Below are positions 57,143 through 64,000 of a stretch of DNA of 64,000 nucleotides, piece by piece. The translations under genes and the position numbers were made by a program. The stretch's first letter is position 1. The number at the start of each line of letters is the position of its first letter. This DNA is from Pararhizobium sp. (GTDB lineage: Bacteria > Pseudomonadota > Alphaproteobacteria > Rhizobiales > Rhizobiaceae): contig CP051237.1 in NCBI GenBank assembly GCA_017794825.1, forward strand, positions 4,048,501 to 4,112,500. Reading direction: 5' to 3'. A model generated the notes under the pieces. The model saw only the letters and a list, made by a program, of their open reading frames with translations. It did no database searches and had not been told where the DNA came from.

Positions 57143-58015
57143 ATGGATGCGGTTCTGATAGCGGGGCCCACCGCCAGCGGCAAGTCCTCTTTGGCGCTGG
57201 AGCTGGCCGCAGAGCTCGACGGCGTGATCGTCAACACGGATTCCATGCAGGTCTACGATACGTTGCGGGTTCTCACCGCACGGCCGTCGGAAAGCGACAT
57301 GCGCGCGGCGCCGCACCGCCTCTACGGCCATGTGCCGGCGTCCGAGAGCTATTCCGTGGGCGCGTGGAGCCGCGACGTCGCGCGTCTGCTCGCTGACGAG
57401 GAAGGAATGCGACGCACGGCGATCTTCGTCGGCGGCACTGGGCTCTATTTCAAGGCGCTCACGGGAGGGCTGTCGGACATGCCGGACATTCCCGACGATA
57501 TCCGCCGGCGGTGGCGCGGCCGGCTGGCCGCGGAGGGCCCGCAAGCACTGCACCACGAGCTCGCTCTGCGCGATCCGGACCTCGCGGCACGGCTAAAGAC
57601 CGGAGACAGCCAGCGGATCGTGCGCGCGCTGGAAGTGCACGAGGCCTCGGGCAAATCGATCCGGCATTTCCAGGAGGCGCAAGGCGTATCGCTGCTCGAA
57701 GGTCCGATTGTCCGCAGGATCGTGCTTGCGCCCGACCGTGCGGAGCTGAGACAACGAATCCGCGCACGCTTCGAGACGATGATGGACGCCGGCGCGGTCG
57801 AGGAAGCGCAGGCGCTCCTCGCCATGGATCTGCCGCCGGATCTGCCGGCGATGCGCGCCATCGGCGTGCGCGAGATCGCCGCCTGGCTCGGCGGCGATCT
57901 GACACGTGACGAGGCGGTGGAGCGCGCCGTCATCGCCACGGCGCAATACGCCAAGCGTCAGATGACCTGGTTTCGCAACCAGTTCGGCGACGACTGGGAG
58001 TGGAAGCCAGTGTGA
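57143..58015 (+). CDS. miaA: tRNA dimethylallyltransferase
   Basis: Adds the isopentenyl group to A37 of tRNAs reading UNN codons. The 290-aa protein has the P-loop AGPTASGKSSLALEL, VNTDSMQVYDTLRVLTARP, GHVPASESYSVG, VGGTGLYFKALTGGL and the C-terminal IATAQYAKRQMTWFRNQF. The divergent arrangement with serB is common in the order. Confidence 0.96.
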   Translation: MDAVLIAGPTASGKSSLALELAAELDGVIVNTDSMQVYDTLRVLTARPSESDMRAAPHRLYGHVPASESYSVGAWSRDVARLLADEEGMRRTAIFVGGTGLYFKALTGGLSDMPDIPDDIRRRWRGRLAAEGPQALHHELALRDPDLAARLKTGDSQRIVRALEVHEASGKSIRHFQEAQGVSLLEGPIVRRIVLAPDRAELRQRIRARFETMMDAGAVEEAQALLAMDLPPDLPAMRAIGVREIAAWLGGDLTRDEAVERAVIATAQYAKRQMTWFRNQFGDDWEWKPV

Positions 58016-58030
58016 ACGCGGCTTGCGGCG

Positions 58031-58519
58031 TCAGTCGCAGTGCAGACGCAAATCATATTTTGCGCTGTCCCCGTCGACTGACAGGGTAAAAACACCGTCG
58101 GCGTGCGCGAACGTTCCAGTTCCGCCGAGGACGATTCCCTCTATTCCACCACTCAGGACTGTCGAAACCGCCTCGTCGTGCGGTCTGGCCGGCTGAAACA
58201 GCTATTGAACATGAATCTGGCCGTTATCGAACACAAGTATCGCATTGCCGAGGTTTTCATCCCGGCCGAGCGCCTGAACAGACCATCGGACATAACCGAC
58301 CTTGCTTCCGTTCTCGTCGTGCACCGCCGTATAGCCGATGCGAACGTCGCCATGGCTCGCTCCGGGCTCTGCGTGATCGATCAGCTTCACCATTCTGCCG
58401 TCAGGATCGGTAACAACACGAAAGGGCGCGCATTTTTCGGTCGCCGAGGTGATCGGCGCGGTGAAAGAAATCGCTGCTGCGCACAAACCTGTGGCTACGA
58501 TCATTCGTTTCAAAAACAT
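58031..58519 (-). pseudogene. secreted AOC-barrel/dirigent-like protein interrupted by an in-frame TAG
   Basis: From ATG 58519 the frame encodes a signal peptide (about residues 1-26, ending SATE) and a beta-rich domain; it meets TAG at 58202-58204 after GQIHVQ. The same frame then stays open for 56 codons to TGA at 58031, with coding-like content ending SGGIEGIVLGGTGTF ... LRLHCD. The GGTGxFxxAxG pattern after the amber resembles bacterial allene-oxide-cyclase-barrel/dirigent-like proteins. One cysteine lies near the mature N-terminus (EKCAPF) and one at the far end, a likely disulfide lost by truncation. A sequencing error is possible. Confidence 0.6.
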
Positions 58520-58701
58520 GGCTTCCTCATAAAATTGCATGAACCCGAATATCGATTACCTATAGTAGCAACGGAGCTCGCAAATCAAGACCTGTCGTCA
58601 GTCGATGCGAAGAGAAATCTGACAGGCCGACGACGTTGCTTTTTGGGTCTTGCTGTGAACAGTGGGACGCCGTTCATCCAGCTTGCCGATTGGAGACGTT
58701 G

Positions 58702-59007
58702 ATGGCCCTCATACGTGAAGATCAAAATCTGTTTGTCGTGGATCTGCACTACATTGTCCCGCTCGAGGAGATCGAGCCTCACATCGAGCCGCACCTCGCA
58801 TTTCTGGACAAGCACTACGCTGCCGGTTGCTTCATCGCGTCGGGCGCGAAGGTTCCGAGAACCGGCGGCGTGATCATCGCAACGGCGGAAAGCCGGACGG
58901 CGCTCGAGCGTCTGCTGGAGGCGGATCCATTCAAGAAGGAGAAGCTTGCGGAATACTCGATCACCGAATTCCGGCCGGGAAGGGTGGCGCCGCAACTCAA
59001 GGAGTAA
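58702..59007 (+). CDS. YCII-family protein
   Basis: A 101-aa YciI-like ferredoxin-fold protein. The family's features are VVDLHYIVPLEEIEPH, AFLDKHYAAGCFIASGAK and ADPFKKEKLAEYSITEF. The ATG at 58702 has GGAG upstream. Role unknown; catalytic His/Asp pairs are seen in some members, here His near residue 16. Confidence 0.8.
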   Translation: MALIREDQNLFVVDLHYIVPLEEIEPHIEPHLAFLDKHYAAGCFIASGAKVPRTGGVIIATAESRTALERLLEADPFKKEKLAEYSITEFRPGRVAPQLKE

Positions 59008-59019
59008 CCGTGAAAGGGG

Positions 59020-59316
59020 CTAGCTCTCCTCGAGCGCTTTCCAGCCTTTCGCCATATCCTCCCATGTCAGCACCGGGGAATCGTAGATCAGCGCGCCCAT
59101 GGCGTTGAAGAGCGGTTCATGCAGTTCGAGGAGATGGTAGTTTTCCTCGATTTCATAGAAGAAGTAAGCGCACCTCAAGCCGTCTTCCATCGTGAAATAG
59201 GTGGCTTCCGGTTTGAACTTTTCCTTCAGGTTTTCGAAAGCCCTGGTCATGGAACCGTCCTTCACGGCCCTGTTTCCGGCCTCCGGCGGGATTTTTATCT
59301 TCAGCATCATGCGCAT
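59020..59316 (-). CDS. small conserved protein of unknown function
   Basis: A 98-aa protein (MLKIKIPPEAGNRAVKDGSM ..., TYFTMEDGLRCAYFFYEI, MGALIYDSPVLTWEDM). The alternating strand-helix pattern suggests an alpha/beta ferredoxin-like (dimeric barrel) fold, loosely like DUF3303, but this is uncertain. It converges with the YCII gene. Confidence 0.6.
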   Translation of the reverse strand: MRMMLKIKIPPEAGNRAVKDGSMTRAFENLKEKFKPEATYFTMEDGLRCAYFFYEIEENYHLLELHEPLFNAMGALIYDSPVLTWEDMAKGWKALEES

Positions 59317-59471
59317 GGCGGGTCATCCTCCTGCTGGAAAGCGCACGACCATGGCGAGAATAGTGTTCTCGAGCGCGCATAAGGCGACTGTAGTGAACTC
59401 GCCCGTGCGATCAAACGAATTCACGCATCACTTGAAACCGTTAGCGTTTGAGTTCCGGATCGTCTGGCTGA

Positions 59472-59891
59472 TCAGAAGTCCGGAGCGGCGGCCGGTCCCA
59501 GTTGCCGTTTGACTGCGTCGACGTCGCCAAGCACCCACAATTCGGCGAGTTGTTCCTGACGGATCGCGAAGAAGGCGGCGCCGGACCATTCGATCATCTT
59601 GCCGGTCGCGGGAACGCCAAAGAGTTCCGCCTGATGAACGCCCCTGAAGCGCATTCGCGCCGCCGCCCGCTCCGGCGTTTCCACCAGATCTTCGATAATG
59701 CAGGTGAACCCGTCGAGCGCAGCGTGAACGGCGTCGAGGTAATCGAGAAATCCGTCGAGGCCTCGCTTTTCCGGCCCAAGCGACCCGCGAAACCGGAAAT
59801 CAGGCGCAATGATCCGGCGCGCCGCGTCGATATCGCGCCGGTTCCACACGTCCTCGTAAAAGCTTTCCACCAGGTCTCTTGGCGTTGTCAT
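59472..59891 (-). CDS. SnoaL-like / NTF2-fold protein
   Basis: A 139-aa protein with the SnoaL-like polyketide-cyclase/ester-cyclase pattern: LVESFYEDVWNRRDIDAARRI, GPEKRGLDGFLDYLDAVHAA, MRFRGVHQAELFGVPATGK and LAELWVLGDVDAV. Whether it is an enzyme is unknown. Confidence 0.82.
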   Translation of the reverse strand: MTTPRDLVESFYEDVWNRRDIDAARRIIAPDFRFRGSLGPEKRGLDGFLDYLDAVHAALDGFTCIIEDLVETPERAAARMRFRGVHQAELFGVPATGKMIEWSGAAFFAIRQEQLAELWVLGDVDAVKRQLGPAAAPDF

Positions 59892-60133
59892 GATGTCCCG
59901 ACGCTACCAAGCAGGCGGCCGCGCCACAACAGGAGATTGCGCATTGTCGAAAAACCGCGCGCATCTGGCTCGGGACAGACGCGGAATTGCGGCTCCGATG
60001 AAATATCGCCTCTGCACATCAACAGGCTCCACCGTCGCGGCAACCAGTACGAGAAACTGTGGCATGTATCACAGACCGCGGCTGCCGGATGGATATCATG
60101 CCCCAATTCCAAGTCTCGCGACGGGAGGAGAAG

Positions 60134-61720
60134 ATGAGCGACGATCCCAAAAAACCGGAGGAAGCCAAAAAGGGCGACGCGGACCAGAAATCAAAGGACG
60201 CTGACGCCTTGAAGGCCGCGGAAATGGCGCACAAAGCCCAGCTGCGCAGGAAGCTGGACGCCTTTACGATTGCGACGTTGATTGTCGGCGGCGCGCTTTT
60301 GGCTTTCGCTGTCATGTATCCAATGCCGATGCCCGGATTTCAGATTCTGACCTTTGCAGCCGGTCTTGCTATCCTGTTGACTGCGGTGGGCACGATCGCC
60401 GGCTTTCAGCAAAAAGGCGCGGTGGTCGGCGGCGCAGGCGCCCTTGCGCTGATTTTGACATTCGCAATGCACCAGATGGGATTGCTCGTTCCCAAAACGG
60501 TTTACGCCAGGGCGCTCGTGAAGGATGTGCCTGAACGGTCGCTGGTTGTCGTCTCGGGCAGCGGAGAGATTTACAGACGCAAAAACGGCGACAAGGTGCA
60601 TGATTTCCTGGCCACGCCCGCTATGGTTCAGTTCAACCATCTGGACGCCACCGTCACGACGCGGCCCGAAGATTGCATTTCCGATGACTGCGCGCAGGAT
60701 CATGAGTTCAGCTGCATCAGCAAGACCATTCTGGTGGACACGCATCTTGGCAAAAGGCCCGGAAGGCTGAGGTTCCGGCCTGCCGAGGGCACGGTCGCCG
60801 CTGTTCTGGAGGATGAGGACGATTCCAAGAGAACCTATGAGAGCGGCATAACCACCTGCGAAAACACACAGTCGGTAAAATCGCCGGGCTTTTTCAACTT
60901 CATTTCGAGCGCATTCGCCGAAGACGTCAAACCCTATGACGAACTGTTGAAGGATCTGAATTCCCCATCCGCTCACACGAGGCGCACTGCTCGAAACGAA
61001 CTCGCAGTCGTCGGCGTTCATCACATTCCCGAATTGATGACGGAGTTCAGCTCCGCCAAAGCGAACTATCGCACGCAACTGGGGATCGCAGTCGCCCTGT
61101 CCGAGATGATGCAGAAAGGGTTGGTGGATCCCGAAACAATGCAGTCTCAGATCGATGACAGACAGATCGAGTTTCTCGCAAGCGCCGTTGCGCACAAGGA
61201 TCCGACGCTGAGCAATGTCGCCACGCAGTTCGCCAAACAGCTCGGCGACCCCAGAATGATCCCTGTCGCTCAATCGAAGTTTCGAAGGGCGACCCCGTTG
61301 GGGCAGAAGAACCTGATGGAAGCCGCCGGGTCCGCCTCGTTCAATGCGAAAAACCAGCAGCGCAATCAGGCTGTCGAGTGGTTCAAGTCCGTCGATTCCG
61401 AACTCAAGCCGGAAGCGCAGTCCTGGATAAGGACGATCGAAGAAGCCGGGCCGAACGGCGCCGGCGTCACCTATCAGGTCGTTGTCGGGTCATACGCCGA
61501 TGAAAAGAGCGCCATGGCCGCCGCCGGTCAGATAAACAGCGAACAGGGCGTGGAGATCGCGAAGGTCGGGTTGCCGCGGCCGGGAAATCCATACGTCCCC
61601 GTGCTTTACGGCGAGCGCGCAAACATCAACGACGCAAAGGCCGCGATGAACGAGGCGCTTGGCCTGAAGTCCGTGACGGACGCCTATTTGACCACTTACG
61701 ACGGTCACGTGAAGGAGTGA
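60134..61720 (+). CDS. membrane protein with HEAT-like region and C-terminal SPOR-like domain
   Basis: A 528-aa protein not matched to a named family. A charged N-terminus (residues 1-42) is followed by three hydrophobic segments (about 45-62, 70-90, 95-118), which would leave the large C-terminal part outside the cytoplasm. Residues about 295-440 contain helical repeat-like segments (SAHTRRTARNELAVVGVHHI). Residues 443-520 resemble a SPOR domain (TYQVVVGSYADEKSAMAAAG ... VPVLYGERANINDAKAAMN), which binds denuded peptidoglycan. The start has GGAGGAG upstream. Confidence 0.6.
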   Translation: MSDDPKKPEEAKKGDADQKSKDADALKAAEMAHKAQLRRKLDAFTIATLIVGGALLAFAVMYPMPMPGFQILTFAAGLAILLTAVGTIAGFQQKGAVVGGAGALALILTFAMHQMGLLVPKTVYARALVKDVPERSLVVVSGSGEIYRRKNGDKVHDFLATPAMVQFNHLDATVTTRPEDCISDDCAQDHEFSCISKTILVDTHLGKRPGRLRFRPAEGTVAAVLEDEDDSKRTYESGITTCENTQSVKSPGFFNFISSAFAEDVKPYDELLKDLNSPSAHTRRTARNELAVVGVHHIPELMTEFSSAKANYRTQLGIAVALSEMMQKGLVDPETMQSQIDDRQIEFLASAVAHKDPTLSNVATQFAKQLGDPRMIPVAQSKFRRATPLGQKNLMEAAGSASFNAKNQQRNQAVEWFKSVDSELKPEAQSWIRTIEEAGPNGAGVTYQVVVGSYADEKSAMAAAGQINSEQGVEIAKVGLPRPGNPYVPVLYGERANINDAKAAMNEALGLKSVTDAYLTTYDGHVKE

Positions 61721-61974
61721 AACCCGGCGCCCCTGCGAAGAGACGCGCGCCATGGCGGGTTGGGATGCACTTGATAGCGCTTGTGATGTGTCCGCAACTG
61801 CCGTTGTTCAGCGTTGGGACGAGAGGCTGCACTGGCGGCGCGATGTGGCCTGTACGCATCATTTTGGGTGAAGAATCGAGTCATGTCTTTTCTGAATTGA
61901 GATGGTACTAACATCGAATCCGTTGTTCAATTCTATGAACCTGCAAACTTAGGTTGTATTATGGTTCAACTTAG

Positions 61975-62739
61975 ATGAGTCGAACACCGATCTTAGAAAC
62001 AATACTGGATACCAGTGCACGTGTCGGTTCATTACTTGTTCCGGCTGGCTCACTGGAGTCTTGCCTTGGAAAATTTGCCTATCCCCTAACTGTTTGGACA
62101 CATGATGATGTCCTTAAGATTAGCCTCTTGGGTTCATCAATAGGAATCGTCCATTCTGGAAGACCTTTAGTAGTTTGTAGCAAACACCAGCTCCGGGGTT
62201 GCGAACTGAGCGATGTTGGATTGTTGCTGTCGGGTGGTGAGAAATTGATCACATCATCGGGGTCGCGGACATTTCATGAGGGAGAACATCTACAAGAATC
62301 TGATGCGTATGATGTTGCGGCGTTCAATTTGACCGAGCCTGCCTCTGAATATCCGGAATTGAGTAAGGATTTCTTCAAGTTCCAACAACCTCCCCCTGAT
62401 ACCGTCAGCAAGAATATTGTCGCGTTCATTGTCGCGGGATATCCAAGCAAGGATCAGAAGTATGATCTGGAAGAGAAGAATCATCTCGGAACTGTACGGC
62501 GTGTCTTGACTGCGGAGCCAGACAGTCAACCCTCAGATCCCGCCTTATTAAAACTGAAGTTTCTTCAAACGCTTGACTTCGACCCCGATGGACTTAGCGG
62601 AGGTCCTGCTTTTGTTGTTCTGCTCGTTGGTGAGGAATTTCAGGTTTATCTCGGAGGTATGGTTTTAAGGTCCGGCAAATCGCATTGCTACATCCTGAAA
62701 TCGGGATTTCTTTGGAGTTTTCTCGATTCATATAGCTAA
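61975..62739 (+). CDS. cytoplasmic trypsin-like serine protease
   Basis: A 254-aa protein with a chymotrypsin-type triad by pattern: His71 in VVCSKHQL, Asp113 in AYDVAAFNL and Ser208 in DPDGLSGGPAF. The spacing (42 and 95 residues) is close to that of chymotrypsin. There is no signal peptide or membrane segment, so it probably acts in the cytoplasm. Base composition is visibly AT-richer than the rest of the window, suggesting acquisition. Cytoplasmic trypsin-like domains occur as effectors in several prokaryotic defence systems, but no partner is recognised here. Confidence 0.65.
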   Translation: MSRTPILETILDTSARVGSLLVPAGSLESCLGKFAYPLTVWTHDDVLKISLLGSSIGIVHSGRPLVVCSKHQLRGCELSDVGLLLSGGEKLITSSGSRTFHEGEHLQESDAYDVAAFNLTEPASEYPELSKDFFKFQQPPPDTVSKNIVAFIVAGYPSKDQKYDLEEKNHLGTVRRVLTAEPDSQPSDPALLKLKFLQTLDFDPDGLSGGPAFVVLLVGEEFQVYLGGMVLRSGKSHCYILKSGFLWSFLDSYS

Positions 62740-62765
62740 GATCTATTCTGTTTTTATATTTTAGG

Positions 62766-62892
62766 TTGAAATCCACGACTGGGTTCGATGGTGTCATCGA
62801 TGGCAATGGAGAGCCCACATTGACGTTCGAACAGAGTTACGGCTGTCGTGTTGTAGAGCACCCCGGGCTGGATCTGTATTTCGGACGAATTA
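62766..62892 (+). pseudogene. 5' fragment of a gene split by an IS630 element
   Basis: From a TTG at 62766, 26 bases after the protease stop, the frame reads 42 codons (LKSTTGFDGVIDGNGEP, then RVVEHPGLDLYFGRI) up to the TA target. If the IS and one TA copy are removed, the frame continues without a stop into 63943-64000. No family is recognised. The true start is uncertain; the frame is open from 62736. Confidence 0.5.
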
Positions 62893-62984
62893 GAGCGATT
62901 CTGCCCTTGACTGAATCAATAGGGATTCCCTTTTTCGGATGTTTGTGATTCAAGATGCTGGCTGGGACAGGAGGCCAGCATCTG

Positions 62985-63344
62985 ATGACACGACCTCTTT
63001 CTATGGATCTTCGTGAGCGGGTTGTTGCGGCGGTTGCGGCGGGCGAAAGCTGCCGTGCAGTTGCGACCCGATTTGGCGTTGCTGTTTCGTCCGTCGTCAA
63101 ATGGTCGCAACGCTATCGCGCGACCGGCTCGGTTGCGCCTGGCAAGATGGGCGGCCATCGCAAGCACATTCTGGAGCCGCACCGGGCCTTTATCGTAGAG
63201 GCTATCAACCAGACGCCACATCTGACACTGCATGGGTTGAAGGCGCAACTGGCGGCCCGCGGCGTGACAGTATCGCACGATACAGTGTGGCGGTTCCTGC
63301 GCCGGGAAGGATTTCGGTTCAAAAAAAACTCTATTCGCTCTTGA
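62985..63344 (+). CDS. IS630 transposase, N-terminal frame (helix-turn-helix)
   Basis: A 119-aa frame with the DNA-binding part: MDLRERVVAAVAAGESCRAV, ATRFGVAVSSVVKWSQRY and the second winged-helix segment ARGVTVSHDTVWRFLRREGF. GGAGG lies upstream of the ATG at 62985. It ends shortly after an eight-A run (63321-63328), where +1 frameshifting or transcriptional slippage would join it to the second frame. Confidence 0.88.
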   Translation: MTRPLSMDLRERVVAAVAAGESCRAVATRFGVAVSSVVKWSQRYRATGSVAPGKMGGHRKHILEPHRAFIVEAINQTPHLTLHGLKAQLAARGVTVSHDTVWRFLRREGFRFKKNSIRS

Positions 63345-63417
63345 GCAGGCGCGCGCCGATATCGCACGACGACGACAGCGATGGCGCTCCTTCCAGGCCA
63401 ACCTCGATCCACGTCAG

Positions 63418-63933
63418 TTGGTCTTTATCGATGAAACCTGGATCAAGACGAATATGACCCCCTTGCGCGGCTGGGCAGACAAAGGCAAACGACTGCGCAG
63501 CTTTGCGCCGCACGGTCACTGGCGTACGATGACCTTCCTTGGAGCACTGCGGTGTGATGGTCTTGCCGCTCCTTGCGTCTTCGACGGGCCAATCAACGGC
63601 CAAAGTTTCCGCGCCTATGTGGAGCAGATCCTGCTGCCGACGCTGAAACCCGGCGATATCGTCATTATGGACAACCTTGGCTCTCACAAGGCCGCAATCA
63701 TTCGTCAATTGATCAAAGCGGCAGGAGCTCGGCTTTGGTTTCTCCCACCCTATTCACCAGATCTCAATCCCATCGAGCAGACCTTCGCAAAGATCAAGCA
63801 CTGGATGAGAATGGCCCAAAAGCGCACCATCGAGGATACATGGAGGCACATCGGAAGTCTTATCCACACCATTACTCCCAATGAATGTGCAAACTATCTC
63901 AACAACGCAGGATATGCTTCCGTGAAAACCTGA
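63418..63933 (+). CDS. IS630 transposase, DDE catalytic frame
   Basis: The frame is open from the A8 run at about 63322 and includes the DDE residues: Asp in VFIDETW, Asp in IVIMDNLGSHKA and Glu in PDLNPIEQTFAKIKHWMR. Read through the slippery site, the sequence KKTLFALEQARADIARR continues smoothly from the first frame. The TTG at 63418 is only the first allowed start codon and probably not used. All catalytic residues are intact, so the element may be active. Confidence 0.88.
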   Translation: MVFIDETWIKTNMTPLRGWADKGKRLRSFAPHGHWRTMTFLGALRCDGLAAPCVFDGPINGQSFRAYVEQILLPTLKPGDIVIMDNLGSHKAAIIRQLIKAAGARLWFLPPYSPDLNPIEQTFAKIKHWMRMAQKRTIEDTWRHIGSLIHTITPNECANYLNNAGYASVKT

Positions 63934-63942
63934 AACGCACTA

Positions 63943-64000
63943 GTCGCTCCTGGAAGCCGGAGCCGAAGCGGTTCATGCAGGAGCTCAACAAGCTGGGTTA
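63943..64000 (+). pseudogene. continuation of the IS-split gene (runs off the window)
   Basis: Read in the frame of the 5' fragment at 62766 after removing the IS, this stretch encodes SRSWKPEPKRFMQELNKLG with no stop. The 19 residues are too few to assign a family; the gene continues beyond the window. Confidence 0.45.

Larger units (their letters stand above)
62893..63940 (+). mobile_element. IS630-family insertion sequence (1048 bp)
   Basis: Imperfect terminal inverted repeats: the left end 62893-62915 (GAGCGATTCTG...) and the complement of the right end 63918-63940 (GTGCGTTTCAG...) agree at 15 of 23 positions. The element is flanked by TA at 62891-62892 and 63941-63942, the IS630/Tc1-mariner target duplication. 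It contains two overlapping transposase frames in different phases. Confidence 0.9.

Overview
The window is about 64 kb of a GC-rich alphaproteobacterial chromosome, almost certainly from the order Hyphomicrobiales (Rhizobiales). The evidence is the dcw gene order, the long FtsZ with a Q/P-rich linker, the alpha-type SspB, a circularly permuted two-piece tmRNA with tag ANDNYAEARLAA, and several small families typical of that order (DUF1127, DUF4169, DUF2065, a 52-aa membrane protein). Genus cannot be settled from the sequence alone.

Layout. 1-8237: peptidoglycan and division genes murF(partial)-mraY-murD-ftsW-murG-murC-murB, tightly packed, with start/stop overlaps at four of the six junctions. 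8238-11322: five accessory genes on both strands (secreted alpha/beta hydrolase, GNAT, CYTH, DUF6249-like membrane protein, ParB-like protein) splitting the dcw cluster. 11488-16447: ddl-ftsQ-ftsA-ftsZ, closed by a clear terminator. 16790-22831: lpxC, bamD, recN, ligA. 22980-30273: azlCD, a DUF1801 protein, aminopeptidase P, a DUF1127 protein, prmA, a Na+/H+ antiporter, a SCO1-like protein and a 52-aa membrane protein. 30314-36821: gamma-glutamyltransferase, a Tat-exported cyclic-nucleotide phosphodiesterase and a UvrD-type helicase. 37069-38746: a Tat-signal nitroreductase-like protein with a MarR regulator and a palindrome over the promoter. 38755-44736: a kinase-like fusion protein, a YcaQ-type DNA glycosylase, a ClC transporter, a thioesterase and an FAD-linked dehydrogenase. 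44901-48692: an AsmA-like giant whose best start is CTG. 48705-50115: RHH protein, DUF4169, sspB and the permuted tmRNA gene, all on the minus strand. 50321-55632: thyA-folA and hflK-hflC-DUF2065-degP. 55656-58015: GNAT, serB, miaA. 58031-61720: small accessory genes, including a dirigent/AOC-barrel-like gene with an in-frame amber codon, and a membrane protein with a SPOR-like tail. 61975-64000: an AT-richer patch with a cytoplasmic trypsin-like protease and a following gene cut by a 1048-bp IS630-family element.

The core envelope genes work as one programme: precursor synthesis (mur, mraY), septal machinery (ftsW, Q, A, Z), lipid A commitment (lpxC), outer membrane protein assembly (bamD) and envelope quality control (hflKC, degP). 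The tmRNA and sspB genes are neighbours and act in the same pathway of tagging stalled translation products and delivering them to ClpXP. The most unusual observations are the protease next to the IS-split gene, the kinase fused to an apparent acyl-CoA-ligase C-terminal domain without its catalytic lysine, the ssrA-sspB linkage, the amber-interrupted gene and the interrupted dcw cluster.
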